Shown here: one piece after another, positions 4,217 to 9,456 of the stretch | Layout: the number at the start of each line of letters is the position of its first letter | Numbering within the stretch: the first letter of the stretch is position 1 | NCBI GenBank assembly: GCA_946479905.1 | Contig: CAMLIA010000169.1 | Coordinates: forward strand, 1-9,456 | Source of the DNA: an uncultured Frankiales bacterium | Lineage (GTDB): Bacteria; Actinomycetota; Actinomycetes; Mycobacteriales; SCTD01 | Direction: 5' to 3' | Length of the DNA stretch: 9,456 nucleotides | The notes under the pieces: model-generated | The model's database searches: none | What the model saw: only the letters and a program-made list of their open reading frames with translations | What the model was told of the DNA's origin: nothing | Translations under genes and position numbers: made by a program

Positions 4217-5665
4217 AGAGCGCCTCCGGACGGCCTCCGCGATGACGTCGTTCCCGGCCTTCAGGCCCGCTCCGCGGATCAGCTCGCGAGCCTTCTTGCC
4301 ACCCATGTCGAGGGGCGCAGCGGCTTCGTCGAGAGCCTTGACGATGGCCTTCACCTTCGCGTCCCAGGCGGCCTTCCGGCCCTCGGCGTCGACGGTGTGC
4401 CGCAGCGGTCCCTGCTTGCGGTGCAGGACGAGGGTGCGTTCGGTGACGGGCATTCGGGCGGCTTCGCAGTCGAGCCGGTAGGTGTCGTCGGTGACGCGGG
4501 ACATCCGCCAGACGGCGTCGACGTCGCCGCTCTTGGCTGATCCGCCGCGCTGGCCCTTGGTTTCGTCCTTGCCGCTGTGGTCGAGCCGGATGAGGGCGAC
4601 GCCTTCCTGCTTGAGGCGCAGCCCGGTGTGCCGGTAGAAGCTCAGCCAGGTGTCGTTCTCGTTCTCTTCGCCGGCGATGCTGCGGCTGACGGTGTCGACG
4701 ACGACGACTTCGCAGGCGTACTCGCGGACGGCGGCGAGCAGTTCCTTGCCGCCGCGGTCGCTGTCGAGCGCCGCGAGGGTCGGGTAGGACAGGTAGCAGA
4801 GCCCCCCGAGGTCGTCGGGCCGTAGCCCCATGGCTTGCAGCCGCTCGCGGACGTCGGCTTTCGGGTCGTTCTCGAAGTCGATGTAGAGAACCCGGCGGGG
4901 CCGGTCGGGTGTCATGCCGAGGACGCTGACGCCGCGTGCCACCGAGGCGGCGAGTTCGAGCATGAGCAGGCTCTTGCCGACCTTGGGGGCGCTGTAGAGG
5001 GCCACGAGCCGCCGGGCGGGCAGGATCGGTTCGACGATCCATTCTTCTTCGCTGTCGTCGGCCCACAGCTCGTGCCAGTCGAGCGGCTTGACGCGCTCCC
5101 GGATGAGTAGCCGTAGCGCGGCGTCCTCCGCGTCCGGGTCGAGGGCGGGGGCGTCGGGTTCGACGTCGACGAGCTCGCCGGTCGCGGGGTCGACCTGCTG
5201 GCGCCGGCCGCCGAGGGTGACGGCGACCGGACCGGCCACGAGGTCGCTGAAGCCACCGAGGGTGTTGTCCCGCAGCGGCGGGTCGCGGGGTACGTCCATG
5301 CCGGCGCGCAGGCCGCTGTTGAGGCTGTCCTCGCAGGCCTTGAGGCCGTCTTCGACGATGAGGCCGTTCTGCTGGCACGCCTCGAGCAGCACTTGGCGGA
5401 TGTCGTCGGGGGCGAGCCAGTGGGGGGCGAACCGGCCGAGGGCGTAGGCGGCGGCGTTGAGGGCGGCGTTGCGGCCGGTGTCCTGCCCCATCTGGGCGAG
5501 CCCTTCGGCCTTGCCGCGCAGCGCCTTGCTGATCCATTCCCCGGCGCGGGGGTCGTCGCTGCGGACGAGGGCGAGCGCGCCGCTGGTGCGGGGCGCGGCG
5601 GGCGGCGTGGTGTTGTCGAGGCCACGGCGGGTCCGTTCGGCGGCCATGAGGTCGTTGAGGTTCAT
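4163..5665 (-). CDS. RepA-like AAA ATPase / replicative helicase
   Basis: A 500-aa protein starting at ATG 5665, which overlaps the primase-polymerase stop (ATGA). Residues about 65-125 are a helical module (NAAAYALGRFAPHWL ... LNSGLRAG) of the kind that follows primase-polymerase domains in actinobacterial elements. The RecA-like core follows: Walker A SAPKVGKS at 225-232 (first Gly of the classic motif replaced), IDFEND at 262-267 with a possible catalytic acidic residue, Walker B VVVVD at 320-324, and LDHSGKD at 361-367, typical of hexameric RepA/AAA_25 helicases. Residues about 436-482 form a probable winged-helix-like C-terminal domain. The last 20 residues (GVPEWRGHPDSEQVSP) are encoded by the repeat array. 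It should unwind the phage origin and act with the adjacent primase-polymerase. The frame is open upstream to 6076, but the ATGA overlap fixes the start. Confidence 0.9.
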   Translation of the reverse strand: MNLNDLMAAERTRRGLDNTTPPAAPRTSGALALVRSDDPRAGEWISKALRGKAEGLAQMGQDTGRNAALNAAAYALGRFAPHWLAPDDIRQVLLEACQQNGLIVEDGLKACEDSLNSGLRAGMDVPRDPPLRDNTLGGFSDLVAGPVAVTLGGRRQQVDPATGELVDVEPDAPALDPDAEDAALRLLIRERVKPLDWHELWADDSEEEWIVEPILPARRLVALYSAPKVGKSLLMLELAASVARGVSVLGMTPDRPRRVLYIDFENDPKADVRERLQAMGLRPDDLGGLCYLSYPTLAALDSDRGGKELLAAVREYACEVVVVDTVSRSIAGEENENDTWLSFYRHTGLRLKQEGVALIRLDHSGKDETKGQRGGSAKSGDVDAVWRMSRVTDDTYRLDCEAARMPVTERTLVLHRKQGPLRHTVDAEGRKAAWDAKVKAIVKALDEAAAPLDMGGKKARELIRGAGLKAGNDVIAEAVRRRSQGVPEWRGHPDSEQVSP

Positions 5666-6333
5666 GCGCTGACCCGGGGCGTCGGGTAGGTCGTCCAGCT
5701 GTAGCGGTTGCCGCCTGGTCCGAGGCTTGGGGGTAGCACGACGTAGCCGCCGTCGCCGCGCAGGTCGATGCCGGGTAGCGCCCTGGTGGTGCAGGAGGTG
5801 CCGGCGGCGAGGCTGTAGTAGTGCGAGCCGGGCGGGCGGGGCCGCTCCCGGGTCGGGTCGCCGGGTGTGGAGCACTTCGCGACGATGTCGGGGAGCAGCC
5901 CTCTGGCGGTGCAGACCGTGACGGCGCAGCAGTCCGGGGGGCACTGGGCGTGCTGCAGGTCCGCGATGCTGGCGTAGCCGTCGGGGCCGTCGACGTCGAT
6001 GACGTCGTAGCCGCCACCGCCCTGCTCGAGCCGGCCGGTGGGGGTGCCGATGTTGGCCTCCGGCCGCCGGCTCCACCAGGCTTCGATCTGAGCAGGGTCG
6101 ACGCTGGCGTCGAGGAACCCGTTGTGCGTGAGGGGTCGCTTCCCGCGTTCCACGAGTGGGAAGACGGGCCAGCCGAGCTGCTGGGCGTAGTACAGCGCGG
6201 AGGCTTTGAGGTTCACCGGCTTGGCGCGGCGGGCGGCGTCGGCGGCGTCGATGTCGGCCAGGAAGGTGATGAGTCCCTGGTCGTCGAGGGTCGCCATGTG
6301 GGCGCGCATCTCGTCGTCGGTCATGTGCTGCAT
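5662..6333 (-). CDS. Bifunctional DNA primase-polymerase (AEP prim-pol domain)
   Basis: A 223-aa protein from ATG 6333 (a second ATG lies at 6324; GGGGA is a weak upstream site). The archaeo-eukaryotic primase fold is readable. A helix ALYYAQQLGWPVFPL (46-60) is followed by GKRPL (64-68) and WWSRRPEANIGTPTG (86-100), the standard N-terminal signature. Motif I is VIDVDG (111-116) with metal ligands Asp113 and Asp115. Motif II is GSHYYSL with His171. Motif III is GIDLRGDGGYVVLPPS (188-203) with Asp190. The protein would make primers, and possibly extend them, at the phage origin. It lacks its own helicase domain, which is supplied by the overlapping downstream gene. Odd feature: about 30 residues containing Cys131, 135, 136, 141 and 154 lie between motif I and motif II, where the family usually has a short TPRGG turn. 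Confidence 0.92.
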   Translation of the reverse strand: MQHMTDDEMRAHMATLDDQGLITFLADIDAADAARRAKPVNLKASALYYAQQLGWPVFPLVERGKRPLTHNGFLDASVDPAQIEAWWSRRPEANIGTPTGRLEQGGGGYDVIDVDGPDGYASIADLQHAQCPPDCCAVTVCTARGLLPDIVAKCSTPGDPTRERPRPPGSHYYSLAAGTSCTTRALPGIDLRGDGGYVVLPPSLGPGGNRYSWTTYPTPRVSA

Positions 6334-6455
6334 CGGTGGAGTCCCCAGTGCTCGCGGGTTGCTGCGTGGTGGTTGGGTGACCGCCTGCGAGGTGCCTTCG
6401 CGGCGGTCCGTCCCCTGGGGAAGTGCTGGGCTGGCACCGTGCCCTTCGTGCTGGT
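6334..6455. other. 122-nt gap upstream of the primase-polymerase gene, with palindromes
   Basis: The only gap of more than a few bases between 1832 and 9456. It holds two perfect odd palindromes: TCCCC-T-GGGGA (6411-6421) and GGCAC-C-GTGCC (6433-6443), whose centres are 22 bp apart. No AT-rich -10 element is visible on the minus strand, and no U-tract follows either palindrome. It may carry an operator, a promoter of unfamiliar type or an RNA-level control site. Confidence 0.5.
6411..6443. promoter_or_regulatory. Two adjacent palindromes, candidate operator
   Basis: Perfect 11-bp odd palindromes TCCCCTGGGGA and GGCACCGTGCC, centres at 6416 and 6438. The 22-bp spacing is about two helical turns, which would suit two dimers on one DNA face. 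They lie between the ssDNA-binding-like gene and the prim-pol gene. An alternative is a weak terminator. No direct evidence of function. Confidence 0.35.
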
Positions 6456-6992
6456 CTAGAACGGCGGTTCGGTGTCCCATCCCGCCTTGCCGCCCGGCGC
6501 GGCGGGCGCAGCCGCGGCCGGGGCAGCTGCGGGCTCGCTGGTGCCGAGGAAGTCGTCGACGGCCTTCGCGGTCGGCGGGGTGTACTGGGCGGCGAACTGC
6601 TTCGGGGGGTTCATGCCGCGCTGCTTCGCGACCCCGTCGCCGGTGTACTTGACGGCGATGACGCCGCCGACCTCGAGGCCGCGGGCGCCGCTCTTGCGGA
6701 TCGCGTCCTTCACGGCGGCCTGCATGGCGCCCTTGACGTAGAGGCTCCGCAGCCCGTCGTCGTCGGGCTCGGTGGGGTCGCGGTCCTCGGTGGCGATGGT
6801 GACGACGAGCTGCATCATCGGCTTCCCGTCGTCCCAGAACTTCGGGGCGCCGGTCGTGAAGTCGGTCTGCTGGGACAGCGTTGGGGCGGTGGTGATGGTG
6901 CCCTTGACGACGGTGCCGACGTCGGGGAACTTCGCGCTCTTGGCGCCCCCCGACATGAGCCAGTCGTTGGCGTCGATCTGCGGTGCGGTCAC
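6456..6992 (-). CDS. Phage ssDNA-binding-like protein with SSB-type acidic tip
   Basis: A 178-aa protein. The start is GTG 6992, set by a strong AAGGAG site 5 nt upstream and a GTGA overlap; the stop is TAG. Residues 1-140 look like one beta-rich domain (VGTVVKGTITTAPTLSQQ, then MQLVVTIATEDRDP, LYVKGAMQAAVKDAIRKSG, LEVGGVIAVKYTGDG and RGMNPPKQFAAQYTPP), a family I know from many actinophages, often called hypothetical or ssDNA-binding protein. Residues 145-150 are VDDFLG. An Ala/Pro/Gly-rich linker (about 153-170) leads to the C-terminal WDTEPPF, which resembles the DDDIPF-type tip by which bacterial SSB recruits partners. The domain plus flexible linker plus acidic tip supports an SSB-like role in phage replication; the fold assignment is inference. 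It precedes the prim-pol and helicase genes. Confidence 0.75.
   Translation of the reverse strand: MTAPQIDANDWLMSGGAKSAKFPDVGTVVKGTITTAPTLSQQTDFTTGAPKFWDDGKPMMQLVVTIATEDRDPTEPDDDGLRSLYVKGAMQAAVKDAIRKSGARGLEVGGVIAVKYTGDGVAKQRGMNPPKQFAAQYTPPTAKAVDDFLGTSEPAAAPAAAAPAAPGGKAGWDTEPPF
6543..6562. repeat. 20-nt direct repeat encoding VDDFLG, copy 1
   Basis: GCCGAGGAAGTCGTCGACGG, identical to 8721-8740. Both copies are read in the same frame and encode VDDFLG, here at residues 145-150 of the ssDNA-binding-like protein. Confidence 0.85.
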
Positions 6993-7264
6993 TGCGTCTC
7001 CTTGGCGTGCTTCTGCTTGCCGCGAGGACCCGTCGCGGCGCGGGTGATCTGGTCGCCACCAACGGTGGCGTGGGGGAAGGACACGCGGCTCAACGGCTCC
7101 TGCGAGGCGCTAGCGGTCGTTCGGATGGCCTCGCGGAAGCTCAGCCCCTCATGGGCGACGGCACAGTGGAGCCTCCTGAGCTGCTCCATGCCAGTCCGGT
7201 CGACGCTGCCGCAGCCCCAGTCCGGGCAGTCAGGACAGCGCCACTCGTGGTACTGCTCGCTCAT
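6989..7264 (-). CDS. 91-aa C2H2-like zinc-finger protein
   Basis: The ATG at 7264 overlaps the methyltransferase stop (ATGA). The protein begins MSEQYHEWRCPDCPDWGCG, continues SVDRTGMEQLRRLHCAVAHEG and so gives C-x2-C ... H-x4-H, a C2H2-type finger with a short helix carrying the histidines. The C-terminal half is basic and ends GPRGKQKHAKETQ, suitable for nucleic-acid contact. The last codons (KHAKETQ) contain the AAGGAG ribosome-binding site of the ssDNA-binding-like gene, so the two are probably translationally coupled. Function unknown. Confidence 0.72.
   Translation of the reverse strand: MSEQYHEWRCPDCPDWGCGSVDRTGMEQLRRLHCAVAHEGLSFREAIRTTASASQEPLSRVSFPHATVGGDQITRAATGPRGKQKHAKETQ
6998..7003 (-). 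promoter_or_regulatory. Ribosome-binding site fixing the GTG start at 6992
   Basis: AAGGAG on the minus strand, 5 nt before GTG 6992. It decides this start for the ssDNA-binding-like gene. Confidence 0.75.
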
Positions 7265-7950
7265 GCGGCACCGCCGAACAGGTCGCCCTGCGCGAGCCGC
7301 GTGGCGATGACCTCGCAGTACCGCTCCTCGATCTCCACCCCGATGGCCTGGCGGTCGCACGAACGGGCGGCCAGGAGCGTCGACCCGGAGCCCGCGAACG
7401 GGTCAGCGATGACACCAGGTGGGCACTTGGCGATCAGGTCGTGCAGCAGACCCACCGGCTTCGGTGTTGGGTGCATCTGACGCTCGGGGGCGAGGGTGGG
7501 GAGGGAGTGCCGCAGGACGCCGTGTGAGCGCGCCCCCGTGAAGCCCTGACCCAGGACGTAGATCGACTCCCACGAAGGGCGCCAGGGGATGTCTAGGGCT
7601 CCCATGCCGGTGCTGACGACCTTGTCCCACACGAGGACCTCGCGGACCCCCGCAGGGATCGGGCGCTTCCATGTGCCGAAGACGAGCGCAGGCCGGCCTC
7701 CCCACAGGCTCAGCGCCTCGTCCCGAACGGCGACGGAGTCGTCCCCGGCGATGGTTACCCCGGTCCATCTGGACGACCACCCGGTGCCCTCATCGCAGCG
7801 GGCGCCAGTCTTGAGCGCCATGCCGTAGGGCGGGTCGGTGACGAGTACGTCAGCAGCGAGCCACGCGGTGACCTCTGTGCAGTCGCCCAGGTAGAGCGTG
7901 ATCCCGTCGGCCTCGTAGTACGGCTCCGAAGGGCTGCTAGGGGTCGTCAC
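7261..7950 (-). CDS. DNA methyltransferase (N6-adenine or N4-cytosine), beta motif order
   Basis: A 229-aa enzyme with GTG start at 7950 (GTGA overlap with the exonuclease stop). LYLGDCTEV (19-27) leads to motif IV VTDPPYGM (37-44), the catalytic DPPY that stacks on the flipped base. HPTPKPVGLLHDLI (160-173), then motif I ADPFAGSGSTLLAA (182-195) for S-adenosylmethionine and GVEIEERYCEVIATRL (204-219) follow. Motif IV before motif I marks the beta class. DPPY is commonest in N6-adenine enzymes but also occurs in N4-cytosine enzymes, so the base is not decided. The target recognition region lies between the motifs (about 45-155) and is short. No restriction nuclease is adjacent, so it is an orphan phage enzyme, likely used to evade host restriction or to mark phage DNA. 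The target site cannot be read from the sequence. Confidence 0.93.
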   Translation of the reverse strand: MTTPSSPSEPYYEADGITLYLGDCTEVTAWLAADVLVTDPPYGMALKTGARCDEGTGWSSRWTGVTIAGDDSVAVRDEALSLWGGRPALVFGTWKRPIPAGVREVLVWDKVVSTGMGALDIPWRPSWESIYVLGQGFTGARSHGVLRHSLPTLAPERQMHPTPKPVGLLHDLIAKCPPGVIADPFAGSGSTLLAARSCDRQAIGVEIEERYCEVIATRLAQGDLFGGAA

Positions 7951-8912
7951 GACGCGAGGTCCGCGATCGTGAGCGGGTTCAGATGCGTCAGCAGATCGGC
8001 CCGCTTGCGCCACGCCATCACCCACGCGGCGGCGTTCGCGGCGGCTCGCCCGGCCTCGAGGTCGACGAGGTAGATCTCGGTCTTGCCCTCGCCCTTCGGG
8101 ATGTGGATGAGCAGCCCGACGTCCTGCCGCACCCCGAGGTCGGCGCGCTCGAGGGTGCTCGGGTCGTAGCGGACCCCACCGGCGTAGCAGGCGAGCTGCA
8201 CCGCGGCGGCCTGCGCCTTCAGCTTCCCGGTCTTCTTGTCCCCGACCAGCAGCCCGAGGTCGGGGTGGGAGTAGACCCCGTCGAAGGTGCCGGCGACCTT
8301 CAGGGCGTCGTTGACGACGAACTGCTCCGCCTCGACGCACTCGAGGCCGTGGTCGGCGAGGGCGGTGAAGTAGCTCGCCACGTCGGCCTGCATCCGGTCG
8401 GGCACGAACGGGCTCGCGTCGGGCTCGGTGAAGGAGTGCACCGCGGTGCCGTAGGCGGCGGCGTCGGTGACGCGGCACAGCGCGGTCTCGATGTGCTCGT
8501 CGAGCTGCTTGTCGCCGTACTTCAGCCCGGCGCACATCGCGGCGAGGTCCTCGTGGCGAGCGATCCCGAGGGCGACGTGCCGCGCCTTCCAGGTCACGAG
8601 CCCCTCGGCGTCGTCGAGGGCGGCGGCGAGGGTGCTGATCCGGGTGTACGGCTCCGGGTCGCCACCGGCGGCGGGGACGATGAGGGGCCGTTGCCAGCGG
8701 TCACGGGGGACGTCGTTGACGCCGAGGAAGTCGTCGACGGTCTGTGCGCTCATGCGGGTGTCCTTGCAGTCGTGGCGTCGCAGCCAGAAGTGGTGGTCGT
8801 AGAGGTCGCCGTCGCGCTCCTGGACGAGCGCGCCACAGGGGCAGGTCAGCGGCGGCTTGGTCGTGGCCTTGCGGGGCGGCTTGCGGTCCAGCGGGCGGTA
8901 CGGCGGGCTCAT
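7947..8912 (-). CDS. Cas4/RecB-like PD-(D/E)XK exonuclease with N-terminal Cys/His extension
   Basis: A 321-aa reading from ATG 8912, which overlaps the upstream stop (ATGA), or 268 aa from ATG 8753, which has AAGGA 7 nt upstream. The nuclease part (from residue about 68) shows GRPLIVP-like PRDRWQRPLIVP and YTRISTL, then YGTAVHSFTE with His159, GTFDG with Asp211, the core GDKKTGK with Asp225 and Lys227, and QLACY (238-243), the RecB-family Q-x-x-x-Y motif. This is the phage Cas4-family exonuclease type that processes DNA ends in recombination or replication. The Fe-S cysteines of CRISPR Cas4 are absent, and no cas genes are near. The first 53 residues (CPCG ... HH ... H-x-C) form a probable zinc knuckle fused in frame. 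VDDFLG lies at 59-64. Which start is used, or both, is unresolved. Confidence 0.85.
   Translation of the reverse strand: MSPPYRPLDRKPPRKATTKPPLTCPCGALVQERDGDLYDHHFWLRRHDCKDTRMSAQTVDDFLGVNDVPRDRWQRPLIVPAAGGDPEPYTRISTLAAALDDAEGLVTWKARHVALGIARHEDLAAMCAGLKYGDKQLDEHIETALCRVTDAAAYGTAVHSFTEPDASPFVPDRMQADVASYFTALADHGLECVEAEQFVVNDALKVAGTFDGVYSHPDLGLLVGDKKTGKLKAQAAAVQLACYAGGVRYDPSTLERADLGVRQDVGLLIHIPKGEGKTEIYLVDLEAGRAAANAAAWVMAWRKRADLLTHLNPLTIADLAS
8721..8740. repeat. 20-nt direct repeat encoding VDDFLG, copy 2
   Basis: Identical to 6543-6562. Here it encodes residues 59-64 of the long exonuclease reading, or 6-11 of the short one. Confidence 0.85.
8761..8765 (-). promoter_or_regulatory. Internal ribosome-binding site for a shorter exonuclease
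   Basis: AAGGA on the minus strand, 7 nt before ATG 8753 inside the exonuclease frame. It is as good as or better than the site before ATG 8912 (GAGGA, 9 nt away), so an internal start giving the 268-aa nuclease is plausible. Confidence 0.5.
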
Positions 8913-9058
8913 GCGTCGTCGTCCTCGCCGCTCTGGCCGGTGCCGGCGCAGTCGTGGCACTCGGTCTCGACGGCGTTGACGCCGCTGCCGTGCCGCCAGC
9001 CCTCGGGCTCCCAGACGAAGAAGCCGTGGCCCTCACAGGCCGGGCAGGGGGCGGTCAC
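8909..9058 (-). CDS. 49-aa tandem CxxCxGxG zinc microprotein (DnaJ-like knuckles)
   Basis: The GTG at 9058 overlaps the RusA stop (GTGA), and the TGA at 8909 overlaps the exonuclease ATG (ATGA). The peptide begins VTAPCPACEGHGFFVW and contains CPACEGHG (5-12) and CHDCAGTG (34-41), two CxxCxGxG repeats joined by about 20 residues, followed by an acidic tail GEDDDA. Two such repeats are what one zinc centre of the DnaJ zinc-finger domain needs, so a single zinc centre is expected. It has no J domain and is not a DnaJ. It may be a small zinc accessory protein of the recombination genes on either side. Confidence 0.75.
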   Translation of the reverse strand: MTAPCPACEGHGFFVWEPEGWRHGSGVNAVETECHDCAGTGQSGEDDDA

Positions 9059-9456
9059 GGCAGCGCCGCCGGGGTGATCTCGACGATGACGCCGGGGCTG
9101 CTCATCGGCCCGGCCGGTGAGGTCCAGTGCTTGCCGGCGCGGACGTCGACGACGAGCGCGTCATCGACCCATGCCCCGCTGTCCGATATGGCGTCGAGCA
9201 ATGCCCGCTGGAGCTTGTCGATGTCCCCGACGCGGATCGGCCGGGCGGGGGCGTTGTCGCGCAGCAGGTGCGCGTTACGCCCGGTGCGCCAGTGCGAGGC
9301 GGGCCGGTCGAAGTAGAACAACGCGCGGACGTGCACCGGCTCGGTGATGCGGGTGAGCCCGTCGAGGGTCATGGCGACGTGCGCGGCGTGGCTGACGGTG
9401 TTGCGCCACGGGGTGAGGGTCGCGTCGTTGCTGTCCCGCAGCGCGTACTTGGTGCG
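9055..9456 (-). CDS. rusA: RusA-like Holliday-junction resolvase, 5' end outside the window
   Basis: The frame is open from the window edge (9456) to TGA at 9055, giving 133 visible residues. An internal ATG at 9372 is not the start, because clear family sequence precedes it (TKYALRDSND ... PWRNTVSHAA, the K-x-A/L-R ... W-R-x-x-V-x-x-A helix of RusA-type proteins). The core is GDIDKLQRALLDAI (the Asp-x-Asp-Lys-Leu metal and DNA-contact motif) followed by WVDDALVVDVRAGK, the second acidic pair. This is a homodimeric endonuclease that cuts four-way junctions. In phages it resolves recombination or replication branches before packaging. The missing part is probably only about 10-25 residues. The Asp and Lys catalytic residues visible here are intact. 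Confidence 0.9.
   Translation of the reverse strand, partial: RTKYALRDSNDATLTPWRNTVSHAAHVAMTLDGLTRITEPVHVRALFYFDRPASHWRTGRNAHLLRDNAPARPIRVGDIDKLQRALLDAISDSGAWVDDALVVDVRAGKHWTSPAGPMSSPGVIVEITPAALP

Noticed and set aside
4185..6017. 610-aa minus-strand frame overlapping the helicase and prim-pol genes
   Set aside because: The product is almost entirely Arg/Pro/Ala, and the frame is offset from the one encoding Walker and primase motifs. It is a shadow frame.
5665..6076. A single fused helicase running upstream to 6076, or a frameshifted prim-pol/helicase fusion
   Set aside because: The upstream codons are shadow-like, while the prim-pol frame keeps its motifs to its TGA. An exact ATGA overlap explains two separate, coupled genes.
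6231..6250. GGCGGCGTC tandem repeat
   Set aside because: It encodes DAADAA in an alanine-rich helix of the prim-pol protein and is ordinary for GC-rich coding sequence.
7947..8912. CRISPR-associated Cas4 of an adaptation module
   Set aside because: There is no cas1, cas2 or array, and the four Fe-S cysteines are missing. The context and motifs fit the phage Cas4/RecB-type exonuclease.
9055..9372. RusA starting at the internal ATG 9372
   Set aside because: Family-like sequence continues in frame upstream to the window edge, so the gene is 5'-truncated by the window rather than starting there.

Overview
The window is very GC-rich (roughly 70% by eye). Every convincing gene lies on the minus strand, so transcription runs from right (9456) to left (1). 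Gene content, small gene size and chains of 4-base ATGA/GTGA stop-start overlaps are typical of the replication/recombination module of a bacteriophage or prophage of a high-GC actinobacterium. No integrase, repressor, structural gene, rRNA or tRNA is visible, so a free phage cannot be told from a prophage, and the host genus cannot be named.

In transcription order, block 1 (9456 to 6456) carries a RusA-like Holliday-junction resolvase (cut by the window edge), a 49-aa tandem CxxCxGxG protein, a Cas4/RecB-like PD-(D/E)XK exonuclease with an in-frame N-terminal Cys/His extension, a beta-order DNA methyltransferase (DPPY then DPFAGSGS), a C2H2-like small protein, and an ssDNA-binding-like phage protein with an SSB-style acidic C-terminal tip. 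A 122-nt gap holding two short palindromes follows. Block 2 (6333 to 4163) is the replication core: an AEP-type primase-polymerase domain protein overlapping a RepA-like AAA ATPase/helicase.

At the 3' end of the helicase gene, running into the next small gene, is the most striking feature: nine copies of a 13-bp element (consensus CAGGGTGTCCCCG) in alternating orientation within about 210 bp (4008-4216). Centre-to-centre spacings are close to multiples of 10 bp. It is a good candidate for a phage replication origin (iterons) or an operator array, and it is embedded in coding sequence.

Block 3 (4166 to 1610) is a chain of small proteins, most of them Cys-rich and putative zinc binders, plus a 309-aa protein with a zinc ribbon and a C-terminal helix-turn-helix. 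It ends in a 256-nt gap with three hairpins, one of them a good intrinsic terminator. Block 4 (1353 to 1) is a further run of very small proteins, including a 38-aa single-span membrane protein and two zinc-finger-like proteins. It ends in an HNH endonuclease and the first codons of another gene. In actinophages an HNH gene often sits just before the terminase genes, so the window probably stops at the packaging module.

Together the genes would prime DNA (primase-polymerase), unwind it (helicase), protect ssDNA (ssDNA-binding-like protein), process ends (exonuclease), resolve branches (RusA), mark DNA (methyltransferase) and prepare for packaging (HNH). A shared VDDFLG motif in the exonuclease and the ssDNA-binding-like protein, encoded by an identical 20-nt stretch, suggests a common docking partner.
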